In this document: piece by piece, positions 36,200-45,540 of the stretch
Numbering within the stretch: the stretch's first letter is position 1
Layout of the letters: each line of letters opens with the position of its first letter
Assembly: GCF_022376445.1 (NCBI RefSeq)
Contig: NW_025955110.1
Coordinates: forward strand, 37,285 to 101,284
From: Fomitopsis serialis
Taxonomy: Eukaryota; Basidiomycota; Agaricomycetes; Polyporales; Fomitopsidaceae
Reading direction: 5' to 3'
Length of the DNA: 64,000 bases
Notes under the pieces: generated by a model
The model's database searches: none
The model's input: only the letters and a program-made list of their open reading frames with translations
What the model was told of the DNA's origin: nothing
Translations under genes and position numbers: made by a program

Positions 36200-38186
36200 A
36201 TGTCTGCTCAAGGTAGGTCTCAGCACGCATCTCCGGATCATCGCTGACTTCTCCGGCCAGATTCTACCACTCCACTCGCATCCGGCGAGCCACATGTGGC
36301 CGCGGCGAAGCGACCGGCGTCTCAGGAGCGGGTGGCTGTCGAGCCTCAGGTAAGCCAATATTACCTACGAGGATTTGGTTCCTAACACTACTATTCCATG
36401 TCTGCATGCAGGCTCCAATTGTCGGTGCCGGGGATGCGAAGGTCGGAAAGTACCTGGTGCGGCCGGGAGGCTTCAATGTGCCGATGAAGCGTAAGGGCTC
36501 GCATGCCCCGCAAGAGAAGGTACGTGCATTCTTTGTCTTACTGTTACACCATAACGCTGAGCGTCGAGTACGCAGGAGCGATCTCCATCGGTCCGGCGCA
36601 ACACGCATCCTGCGGATGCCGACGAATCATCTGAGGCCCCGGTGAAGCGTCTCAAAGCTTCGGTAAGTGCTCAGACTACGTTCCGTGTGCACATAACGCG
36701 TGTTGACCACGACGATGGACAAGTTGACCACCACACAAGCGGGCCCCACGCATGCAGATAAGATTGGTGCGGGCATCTCGGAGGCACTGCCGGGTCCGGA
36801 CACCATAAATGCGGCAAGGGAGGTAAGTACTGTTCACACTCCCATTGCCCATGTTTGCGGTTTTCGCTCTAATCACTTCGATGTACCACCCTGTAGGAAA
36901 ATCAGCAACCGGCACAAGTGGCTCCCGGGACCACGATCAAGCTCGGAACATTTGGTGTTCCCTTCAAAAGAATGCCGAAGGTATGTCTTGCACACTGCGT
37001 GGGCTGTTCGACGCTTACGAGACTTTGTATTCGCGTTCAAAAAGATGCCAGGGATATCGGCCATACTGGGCAGGTTAAGCCAGCTGCCCTTGTAGCACAT
37101 CCGGCCGCATCCGGCGATCCCGAGGTAGCAACGCCTGAGCCGGAGGTTGCTATCGTAAGCCACACCAAGCCGGCCGGGAGAAGCACACGCAAGAACACTG
37201 ACGTGGAGGTCGTGGACGAGGGGAGCCAAAATATTGCAGAGAGTGCCAACCGCAAGTCCGCGCCCCCTGTCCCCGTGGCTACTAAGCCTCGCCCACGCCC
37301 GCGCATATTGAAGGACCCTCGGCCCGATCCGTTTGGCCCAGCCATGGTGGGTCAGGACAAAGCCGCTAAGCCCGTCGGCCTGGCGGTGCGATTCCGGTCT
37401 CAGGGTGAGGGATCAGGCCACCACGTCGGGGCTGATGCCACGGTTGAGGATGACCGGGTGTCGCACCACAATGCAGCTGAGTATGGCGGGGCTCCGGATC
37501 AGAGCCATCTTGAGGGCAACAAGGTCATGGCTTCTGTAGGTGCTCATGCCATCCTGTCCCATATATACTCATCGTTAGCCTCAGCCTTCGGAGATTACGC
37601 AGGTCGTGCTGAACAGGACTGAGCACGGTGAGTGTTGTTTGTAGTTACAGTTCCACACTGCCTGGTTCTCGGCACTGCCCCGAGTGTCATGTGCGTGACT
37701 CCAGCCGACGCTCGTATACACGCCTGCTCAGCGGCGTCGGCTCGGGCATGCATCCGGACTGTATGACCACCAGGTGTCAAGTCTGATGACGCCGTGTTTA
37801 TAGCGTACCGAGTACACGACGAGACCATGTTGCTCGGCAGGGAAGAAGACCCGTTTTTCACGTTTTCGGTGACAATGACTGATCGTCACGATCCCGAAAA
37901 TCATTTGTGGGAGGCAGACAGTCACCCTGATGTGGACTGGCCGCCAAATTGTATTGTCATGTTTTCCAAGGCTTGATTACCTGATTCGCTGACATATCCG
38001 TACTCAGTTCCCGGACCAGCCTTCACTGGTGCCACACCGACACGAGTCGCCGAGCTCCAGGCGGAGAAGGCAATCATCATGGCTCGCATTGACGCGCTTA
38101 CCGCGCTTCAAGCAGCCAACAATCGTAATCACCGCGCCGTTGACTGGGTAACGGAGTACTATCAGGCGCGGGGTCGGTCGGGGTAA
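36200..38186 (+). CDS. KDZ-associated unknown protein K6, many small exons
   Basis: Starts ATG at 36200 (MSAQ, then an intron) and ends with a TAA at 38184-38186. It has at least eight small exons with good GT-AG borders, for example GDAKVGKYLVRPGGFNVPMK and APGTTIKLGTFGVPFKRMPK. The latter two share a 'GxFxVPxKR' pattern, which hints at an internal repeat. The middle is Pro/Ala/Lys-rich. A conserved-looking part follows (VDWPPNCIVMF-like residues near 37940), and the C-terminus is a coiled coil, RVAELQAEKAIIMARIDAL. The family is not recognised. Exon joins in 37560-38010 are uncertain. Confidence 0.5.
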
Positions 38187-38324
38187 CGGGCATAGTTATA
38201 ATGTGTGTAGTAAATCGTTGGAATGATCTGAATGCTATACTGGTCCCTCACACTGAAGTCGCCGAATGATATTTATCACGGATGGGCACTGAATATAAAT
38301 GGTAAAACGGTCGGTGAGTCACAG

Positions 38325-38965
38325 GCCGGACCGTCGAAACGTCGGGCCGAGCCTACCCAGGCAGCCCTGGGGTAGGTACTGCAGGCCGTATGCAACGCCG
38401 GCCGGACCGTCAAAACGTCGGGCCGAGCCTACCCAGGCAGCCCTGGGTAGGTACTGCAGGCCATATGCAACGCCGGCCGGACCGTCGAAACGTCGGGCCG
38501 AGCCTACCCAGGCAGCCCTGGGTAGGTACTGCAGGCCGTATGCAACGCCGGCCGGACCGTCGAAACGTCGGGCCGAGCCTACCCAGGCAGCCCTGGGGTA
38601 GGTACTGCAGGCCGTATGCAACGCCGGCCGGACCGTCAAAACGTCGGGCCGAGCCTACCCAGGCAGCCCTGGGTAGGTACTGCAGGCCATATGCAACGCC
38701 GGCCGGACCGTCGAAACGTCGGGCCGAGCCTACCCAGGCAGCCCTGGGTAGGTACTGCAGGCCATATGCAACGCCGGCCGGACCGTCGAAACGTCGGGCC
38801 GAGCCTACCCAGGCAGCCCTGGGTAGGTACTGCAGGCCGTATGCAACGCCGGCCGGACCGTCGAAACGTCGGGCCGAGCCTACCCAGGCAGCCCTGGGTA
38901 GGTACTGCAGGCCGTATGCAACGCCGGCCGGACCGTCGAAACGTCGGGCCGAGCCCACCTACCGA
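38325..38965 (+). repeat. 75-bp minisatellite, right arm of the KDZ element
   Basis: About 8.5 copies with spacing 75-76 bp (GTCGAAAC words at 38333, 38409, 38484 and on). Each has CGCCGGCCGGACCGTC and a GGCAGCCCTGGG palindrome. Further single GCCGGCCGGA boxes continue to about 39270. The period is a multiple of three, so continuous frames arise in all phases; these are not genes. Box orientation is inverse to the left array. Confidence 0.9.
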
Positions 38966-39319
38966 GCCCCGGGTACGGCCGACAGGTTACATCAATCGCC
39001 GGCCGGAACGTCTCAGCAGTACTGGAACTGGCATTCTGAGATACCGGCCACCACGTCTGGTAGGCATTCATGGTTGACAGGCCGTCACGCTTTGAGTGGT
39101 TGTGCTCACTCGCCGGCCGGAGCGTCTCAGTCGAACAATGTTAATGGACGGCCGAGCCTACCCAGACGTGTGGGGGAAACCCATGCATCCTGGCCACCAC
39201 ACCGCCCATGGCATCCGTTCAGCGTCGGCCGCCACGTTCCCAGCATTCCACGGTGCCACCGGCCGGAACGCTTGCATCGACCGACTGCTCGCTCCGGTCG
39301 GCCTCCGGGCCAACGTTCC

Positions 39320-39351
39320 AGACGGCCAAATCTCACTCCGGGTTTACCGTT
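39320..39351 (-). repeat. Right inverted repeat of the KDZ element
   Basis: Reverse complement begins AACGGTAAACCCGGAGTGAG. It differs from the left copy at two positions of 32. Confidence 0.85.
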
Positions 39352-39389
39352 GGTAACGGGTTAGACACACTAAATAATGTGGGGCCCCC

Positions 39390-39700
39390 ACCTATTCACC
39401 AGCTCTCCCGGACGGCCATTTGCACGCCCGTTTCACCGCTGATCACCCGCCCATCCGTTCGTTGACTAGCGCACCTGTTCATCCGTTCGCTCGCCCGCCG
39501 ACCCATGGACCACCATCACTAGCTCAACTGCCCGCACCCATCAACTTGCCGCCTATTCACTCATTCACCTGGAGACACATTCACTCGCGTGCCCACACAC
39601 CTATTCGCCGCTTTCCCGCATGTTCATTTGCGTGCCCGTTCCACCGCTGATCCCCTACGCCCGCCGCCGTTCTCCGTGCACGTTCATAATCTCCCTCCGA
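39390..39700. repeat. Degenerate low-complexity tract, right part
   Basis: It resumes the tract that ends at 19770 (cacccgcccatccgttcg, ctcgcccgccg). This supports one original tract in the outer element, split by the KDZ element. Confidence 0.6.
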
Positions 39701-40179
39701 GTAGGCCGCATTCCCTGCGCACGTCGGGTCCTGTAGCCTGCAGACCCCGATTTAACACGCTCGTTCAGTGTGACGGTGAGTTCGTCATCATCTTGCACTG
39801 GACAGTTGGATTGACATTGGGCGGAAGGCTACGGTGTGCACCTGCATGAACCTTAGGTGAGGCAATATGTATATCTGTGCTACGAGCGGGACCTCTAATC
39901 ACTGCGTATCGATAGCGATCGCGAAGCTGAGCGACTACAAGTCGCGCGCACGAATTCTCCTCGACCCAGAGAGAGCAGTCCGGAGACGTGGGTGGATGAG
40001 GTCGAGGATGTGAGGTCGGATGAGAGTCCACGAAGGAACGGGTCATGTTTGGTATGGATGGGATCGAGAAGGACAGGTGGAATGTGGTGCGTGGTAACCT
40101 TGTCCAATTGGAATGACGGTTGACTGACTTGCGAGCAACAGGAATGCTCTCCATGCACTAATGACGCCATACAAGGGTC
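39701..40179. other. Non-coding gap in the giant element
   Basis: No supported gene. Short frames on both strands have no recognisable motif. Confidence 0.4.
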
Positions 40180-40931
40180 ATGGTGCCCCGACTCAATGCA
40201 CCGAGTCCTGCAGAGGCTCTGCGCCGGATGGCGAATTCAGAGTGCAGAGAGGGTGTGCCCTCTGCCCTGCTGACGGCTGTCGCCCGACTGGCCTTCACCG
40301 CATCACAGCCCCATCGTCGCCGACTCTTCCCCCGCCTCTTCTTCCTCTCACTCACCGTCACCCTCTGCAATCAGTACACTGCCTGGTGGGCCGTGCCCGC
40401 GGCGAAGGCTACAGAGGTCGTCATTGTCGAGGCGAACAGCGGAGGCAAGGGCGCGAAACCGAAAACCACCTCGCGTCAGGCCCGACTGGCGCTAAACCAA
40501 AGACCTTCAAGGCTATACAAGGCCCCCCCGTCTCCCGCCCAGCCGCCGCTGCGCACCGTCCACCTCAATAACCCCTCGGAGGTCCCGAAGACTATGAGGG
40601 CGACAATGCAGCCCTCGACCACAGCCAGCGTCGCTTACACGCCCTACTTCCGCGAACACCACAGGAGTGACGAGAGCAACAGTGAGGGCAACGATGAAGG
40701 GGTAGGCAACAAGCTCCAGAAGAAGGGGAGAAAGGTGCGTCCACAACCTCGCTGTGTTGCGCGTACGCTCATTGCTCTATGCAACAGAACCGTGCCTCCG
40801 AGTAATACCACACGGCCGACCCTTTCATCGACGACTCTGCGCTCGCGCAAGACGAGCGAACCTTCTTCGCGCATGGGCAGCCCAAGGGGTTCTACGTGTC
40901 AAGTGGACAGGTGGTGTTAGTGGATAGTTAG
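40180..40931 (+). pseudogene. HPC2/ubinuclein-like gene fragment with in-frame stop
   Basis: HPC2 is a subunit of the HIR histone H3-H4 chaperone complex. Its conserved domain in fungi contains a DPFIDDSE motif. Here an exon at about 40788-40931 reads YHTADPFIDDSALAQDERTF and ends GFYVSSGQVVLV. It is preceded by a likely intron (40735 to about 40787) and an acidic/basic exon with KLQKKGRK. A TAA stop at 40803-40805 lies in the same frame just before the domain, so the fragment cannot make the full domain as read. The upstream part has PKTFKAIQGPPVSRPA in another frame. It is probably a captured piece of a host gene. The domain assignment is from motif recognition. Confidence 0.6.
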
Positions 40932-41449
40932 TGAATACGTGCGTGTTTCCCTTCGTCATGTGCTCTTGCGTATGTGGGACGGGTGGCTCGAGAACTTTCA
41001 TCATTGGTCCTAACCTACTTCATTCAAGTTCCTCCAGTATCGAAGAAACCAACGCGAAAGGTTTTCGTTGCGCCTTCTGTGTCCGTCGTCACCGCGCTGG
41101 CCTCCGCTGTATCCCTGGCTACCTGCGCAGAACATGGCAGGGAGCACACACGGACCAGCCCACGTTCGTCACGGCGAGCATGTCCGCGCCAGAGGGTGTC
41201 CGCACGCGGTGGTGGCCCGCCGACCTCAGCCGGCCGACGCTGTACAATCTCGCGGTCACGCTTGCGCTGGGCGACAACCTTGGTACCAAATCGTCACGGC
41301 GTCGTACACGGTGCGTTCGGTTTTCCGGTGGATCAAGTTGCTCCAGACGCCGTATAGCGACCAGTACGGATGACGTCGCGAACACGGGGATTGGGTGGGG
41401 GGATCAGTGGCATCTCGCGGTCAATGGACAGGAGTTCTACGGGCAGGGG

Positions 41450-41572
41450 ACGAACATCCACCCGTTCGTTCCGGACTCATGGGCATCTGAGAACGTGCTG
41501 GATAAGGCGAGTACCTTCTATGTTGACAATTGGGGTGATTTGTACGTGTATCAAACTCTGGTAGTCTACTGA
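41450..41572 (+). pseudogene. Plavaka transposase C-terminal remnant
   Basis: Reads FVPDSWASENVLDKASTFYV then DNWGDLYVYQTL, closely matching the last exon of the Plavaka gene (DSWSSENVLETASTFYVNNW). No other transposase domain is visible upstream, where 40932-41449 has only decayed sequence. Together with copy d of family X it forms a partial duplicate of 14520-15995. Confidence 0.85.
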
Positions 41573-41757
41573 GCTATGTAATAGATTGAACTTCCATCTT
41601 ACAGGCTCATTGAGCCAGAAGCGCGCGTGTCTCTGTGTTCGGCGCTAATATTTCAAAACTTCTCACGCCTTGTTCAACGCTTGCGCGTCGCTCTCGCACT
41701 CTTTGCGAAGACTTTGTTTTTACTCTCACTCACTTCACCATCCACCCGTCTACTGCC

Positions 41758-42817
41758 ATGTCTTCTTTGAACTCGCGCCTCCAGTTCGACATATCGACCT
41801 TCCTTCCTCCCTTCCGCGAGGTCTGCAAGAACGCCAAGCCGTGTCCCGTACTGCAGAACGGTTGCCTTAACCACCTAACGGTGGTTGAGATATCCAGGAC
41901 GGGATTAGGGACGTTGTGGAGCCACGTGAGTCCCTAGTAATGCGGTGCTGTCTTGTTGAATGCTGACAGAATCTACTCAGTGCCCAATCCCTCACCAATC
42001 CTGCTGTACGTCACTGAGCACGTTGCAGCCGAACGACCGCGACATCGCCGTGGTGCGCCCGTACATCAACAACATACTGCCGGAGGACGCACCGCACCGC
42101 TTCTTCTTCGTCGGAGGCATCCAGGCGTGGCACCGGAGTGTTGGATTCCCGCATTGTCTTTACCAGAAGGACAAGCTAGCTGTGGTTGAGGTTTTCTTTT
42201 ACTTCGAGGTGCGTTTGTTGGTCTCTGCGTGTATTGTTGAAGGGCTCAAAGGGACCGGGCAGAATTTCTATGTCCCGATGATGTTGCCCCTTATGTGCCG
42301 CGTGCACGGCGACTCGGAGATAGAGCTTCCGTTCCGCCAGCCCGTCACCGAGCAAGTCATTCCATGCCTGAACCGCTGGAAGCGGGATCCCAACGAGTTC
42401 CCGGTACGCTTCGAAATCTACGACGTCGACGAAGAGAGGTTCGTTCCCCTCGCGTCCGTCGACGAACCGATTCGCATCGCCCTACCCCTTCGCCACCTAA
42501 TCGTCATCAAGTACGAGCATATCCACGGCACTCTCTGGCACCCATCCTGGGCTAAAGGAATGCGGCCTGCAAGTCCTCTGGGCGGCATCCTGGCGGACAT
42601 GTACCCCTACCGGTTCATCTGGCCGGTGGACCTCCCATATCCTCGCAGCCGCATCAACGCCTTGTCCGTGGTCAGGTTCGATCGGCTCCGCGGAGCTCAC
42701 GTCTTCACGCCCGCCCAAGGCCATCGGAGGTGCGCGGTGGAGACGATGAATGGTCCGGAGGATGTGGACGAGGAGGCTCAGAGTTCCGATGGTAGGATGG
42801 CGACTGACGAGAACTAG
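41758..42817 (+). CDS. Family X protein, copy d
   Basis: A 316-residue paralogue from exons 41758-41925, 41981-42208 and 42263-42817. Exons 1 and 2 have exactly the lengths of copy a (168 and 228 bp), with phase-0 introns. Start MSSLNSRLQFDISTFLPPF. It keeps FFFVGGIQAWHRSVGFPHCL, LPLMCRVHGDSEIELPFRQP and VIPCLNRWKRD. It is the copy closest to a, and the 5' flank is also homologous (GTTCGGCGCTA and CTTCTCACGCCT words before both starts). The frame is intact, but the acidic tail of copy a is absent. Function unknown. Confidence 0.8.
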
Positions 42818-43327
42818 GTAGACGTATCGACTAGTTCCCGTTACCATGGCCCTTTTCTGTACCGTCTTTTTGTATTTTTTGGAGAGGGAGCTGGGGATGA
42901 AATTTCTGGTCTGTGCTGACAACAAGGACATGGACTCGGACGCGACTTTCTGTGGCAGAAGGAGTTCAGTACCACCCAGTTTGACGTTGCCAGTATAAGT
43001 TCTGTCACGCCTGTAACACATGGTACAGTTCATACGGAATAGAAATGGATTTACGGGCCCACAATAGCGAGCCTCAAGCTAAAAAATGTATCCGTAATCC
43101 CGCCAGTGGTTGGCCCTCTAAGATGATAATTAAATCAAATGGATGCTATGCCTACCAGAGAAATCAAGTCAAGAGCAAGTGAAGAGACTAACATAATTCC
43201 AAATTGACTGCGATTACGGTATACAAAGCGTTGAAATATATCTCAGGTACTTCCAAAGTGTTTGGTCACACTTATACATTACTTTGGGTTACTTTGAAAA
43301 TCAGGCGCTCTCTTGGGCACATAAAGT
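42818..43327. other. Right-end non-coding region of the giant element
   Basis: A/T-rich, no gene seen. It contains repeated ACTTTG/CAAAGT words and the subterminal repeat copy at 43268-43285. Confidence 0.6.
43268..43285 (+). repeat. Subterminal direct repeat, right copy
   Basis: Matches 440-457 at 16 of 18 bases in the same orientation. Confidence 0.55.
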
Positions 43328-43340
43328 GTTTTTCCTGATG
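43328..43340 (-). repeat. Right terminal inverted repeat of the giant element
   Basis: Reads GTTTTTCCTGATG, the inverse of the left terminus with two differences. TG (43341-43342) follows as the target duplication. Confidence 0.85.
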
Positions 43341-43702
43341 TGGGAGCGCGTCGGAGGGAGTCTTCGCCCCGACGAAGGATGCGTAATGGAAAGCGCGAAC
43401 AAGATGACCACTCGGACGATAGGGAAGGCCATCGGGATGGAGTTCGTGTTCGATGACGAGGTAAAGATCGTCATGAATGTCCAGGTGGTAAGGGACGCTC
43501 CTTTCGAGGTGCTCCTGGGCCGGCCCTTCTTCGCCGCGAGCTGTTGCGAGACCCGGGACTTCAAGGACGGAAGCCAGACGGTCGTCCTTACCGATCCGCA
43601 GAGCAACCGCCGCGTGATGGTACCGTCCTTCGAGCGCCGCGCGGGGTCGAAGAAGAAGAGTGAGGGACGCCCGGCCGAAGATCCTCCCGCGGAGGATTTT
43701 TA
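43341..43702 (+). pseudogene. Gypsy-1 protease, C-terminal part
   Basis: Continues the protease cut at 401: WERVGGSLRPDEGCVMESAN, then the second conserved protease segment APFEVLLGRPFFAA. It ends with a Lys/Pro linker (KKKSEGRPAEDPPAEDF) and a stop at 43701. The following reverse transcriptase frame lies one base off and reads through a VDDASNASGDD linker, so one T is probably missing in the T run at about 43697-43701. Confidence 0.88.
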
Positions 43703-43741
43703 GAAGTCGATGATGCAAGCAACGCGAGCGGAGACGATCTT

Positions 43742-44820
43742 ATGGGCCACTATTCAGTATATGTCTGGGACGGAGAGGGTGCGGAAGGAACGGGAGCGCC
43801 TACCGACAGGCTTAGCGACTATGGATCGTCGATGGACTCTGCAGATACCCATTTCCCGAGTTGTAACGAATCCTTGGAATTTAGCGACACAATACACGAG
43901 ACCGTTGCTCAGTATGGGGATGTGGGAGGCAGAGAGACTATCGACGAGACTGAAGGATGTCGAGACAAGCCGGCGGGAGGAGCGCGTGGGGATGGAGAAC
44001 GATATGATGAGTCAGCGGAGGAGGACTACGAGTCGGCGGAAGAAGACTACGAATCGGCGGATGAGGGACTCGAGTCTGCGGAAGGAGGATATGGTTCAGC
44101 GGAGGAGGACTACGAGCCGGCGGAAGAAGACTACGAATCGGCGGGGGAGGATTTCGAGCGGGCGGAGGGAGATCGCAACGCAACGGAAGGAGAGTATGAG
44201 TCTGGAGATGGGGCGGAGGAGGAAGACGGATGGGAGGAGGAGGAGGTGTTCAAAGTAGAAACACGGATGGGAATCGAGGTGCTGGCCTACAAGAAGGTGG
44301 CTCGGAAGGTACGACCAGTGGCCGCAACGCTCCCCGAGGAGTTTAGGGTGGTGCGAAGGGCGCCGACCGATCCGCTAGCGGGCATGCCCGTTATGCCGAT
44401 CGTCGCGCCGGAGTTCATTCCGCGCGGAAGGTACACGCAGGAACGGAGGGACGCACTAGACGTAGGACGAAGCGGATTCCTATGGCCGGAGGAGGCGAAG
44501 CTGGTGGACTGGCTCGTAGGGATGCACGACAAAGTCTTTGCGTGGGACGAGACGGAGAAGGGGCGGCTGAGGGAAGAGTATTTCGATCCTGTGGTAATCC
44601 CAACGGTCGAGCACATTCCGTGGGTACTGAAGAACATCCCGATTCCTCCCGGTATTTACGACGAGGTCGTCCGCATCATCAAGGACAAAATCGCGTCCGG
44701 AGTGTACGAGCCATCAAGCTCGTCGTATCGCTCGCGATGGTTCTGCGTGGTCAAGAAGGATGGAAAGTCTCTCCGACTGGTACACGACCTGCAGCCACTA
44801 AACACTGTTACGATCAAGGA
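43742..44820 (+). pseudogene. Gypsy-1 reverse transcriptase, N-terminal part, with acidic repeat linker
   Basis: The first 170 codons are an acidic linker with a tandem YESAEED motif repeated about eight times (44010-44160). The start of the RT domain follows: VEHIPWVLKNIPIPPGIYDE, then YRSRWFCVVKKDGKSLRLVH and LQPLNTVTIK. At 44819-44820 the frame is cut inside an Asp codon by the small element. It resumes in frame at 47757-47758. The Met at 43742 is only the first in frame, not a proven start. Confidence 0.88.
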
Positions 44821-44840
44821 CATCAGCAAATGTGCACGTT
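44821..44840 (+). repeat. Left terminal inverted repeat of the small element
   Basis: Twenty bases identical to the reverse complement of 47737-47756. Confidence 0.95.
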
Positions 44841-45179
44841 GCTTATTCTGGGCTTAAACACCTTAATAAGTCGATCAAGGGCATTCAGTGAATAAGTGAT
44901 CGTGCTTAATTAACGAGGTACCATTTCTTATTAAGGGGCGTGCTACTTGAACCGTCTTAATCAAGCTCGACTAAGTTGTGTGCTAAGCTGACATTAAGAC
45001 TTGTAATCGTGGATCAAGTGGCCTTCAAGAACATCGATCTATTCATTCAAATCGTTCCATGGGACACAAATATATTCCGGAAATATGCCAATTCATTCTA
45101 CAGTGTACGTATGGAATTACAATATACTACTGTATTCGCTGGCGTACACGAGCTGGGCATGGGCACCATACACAGAGCC

Positions 45180-45540
45180 GATCCGCGAGCAAGTAGGTAG
45201 GTCCATGGGCAATCACGTGGGCAGTCGCGTGCGCGAGTGGGCGGCTGGCTGGCCGAACGGGTGCACGGGAGCGCGGGCGAGAGGCGGTGCATGCTAAAGG
45301 GGTTGTGGGCGAGAGTGAGTGCAAGTATGTGGACAGGCAAACGGGCGGGTAGGCAGGCGGAAAAGCGGGCAGGCGGGTAAGAGGGCGATGACGAGAGCAT
45401 GAGGGAGAGCGGGCGAGAAGGCGACGGCAGTGGGCCATTGAGTGCGTGGGCGAGCGAGCTAAGCAAACGAGAAAGCAAGGGTGAGTTGCGGCGCGGGCGA
45501 CATAGCAAGGAGGGCGAGGGCGAGTGGAGGGCAAGCGAGT
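45180..45540. repeat. Degenerate GGGCGAGCGGGC low-complexity tract
   Basis: Imperfect gcgggcgag, gcaggcgg and gcgggtag words. The same texture appears at 45830-45990, weakly at 47190-47330, and in the outer element and at 55640-56110. Confidence 0.6.

Larger units (their letters stand above)
19785..39351. mobile_element. Nested KDZ (Kyakuja-Dileera-Zisupton) transposon, about 19.6 kb
   Basis: The ends are marked by inverted repeats at 19785-19816 and 39320-39351, identical at 30 of 32 positions. Just inside each lies a GCCGGCCGG-rich minisatellite, in opposite orientations. Between them are a KDZ transposase (24896-28471), a TET/JBP-like dioxygenase (20948-22150) and several unrecognised genes that are commonly seen around fungal KDZ genes. 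TET/JBP-KDZ linkage is established in Agaricomycetes. The true termini may extend a little beyond the repeats: no convincing 8-9 bp target duplication was found. GGGCCCC occurs on both sides (19749 region and 39381 region), but it is palindromic and I do not rely on it. Confidence 0.78.
402..43340. mobile_element. Giant (42.9 kb) CATCAG-ended DNA transposon inserted in Gypsy-1 protease
   Basis: Both ends can be placed to the base. The left terminus reads CATCAGGGGAAAC and the right terminus, reverse-complemented, CATCAGGAAAAAC (11 of 13 identical). The dinucleotide TG flanks both sides (400-401 and 43341-43342). Dropping the insert and one TG leaves the protease codons for K-D-I-W-E-R-V in one frame. 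A short target duplication and subterminal repeats fit the CACTA/EnSpm type, to which Plavaka belongs, and a Plavaka transposase lies inside (11440-14657). Cargo: a DUF6532-like gene, a TET/JBP-like dioxygenase, an unknown gene, family X genes, an HPC2-like pseudogene and a nested KDZ element. Assigning mobility to Plavaka is inference; a co-resident element cannot be excluded. Confidence 0.88.

Noticed and set aside
38325..38965. CRISPR-like array
   Set aside because: The units are directly tandem with no unique spacers, and the context is a fungal transposon.
38299..39364. Long Pro/Arg-rich open frames on both strands
   Set aside because: They arise from the 75-bp repeat, whose length is a multiple of three and which lacks stops.
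19749..39388. GGGCCCC on both sides of the KDZ element as its target duplication
   Set aside because: The word is palindromic, so it matches in either sense. The sequence between it and the inverted repeats is not similar on the two sides, as it should be if it were part of the element.
402..43340. A Starship-type giant element
   Set aside because: Those need a tyrosine-recombinase captain gene at one end. None is seen, and the termini and target duplication fit cut-and-paste transposition.
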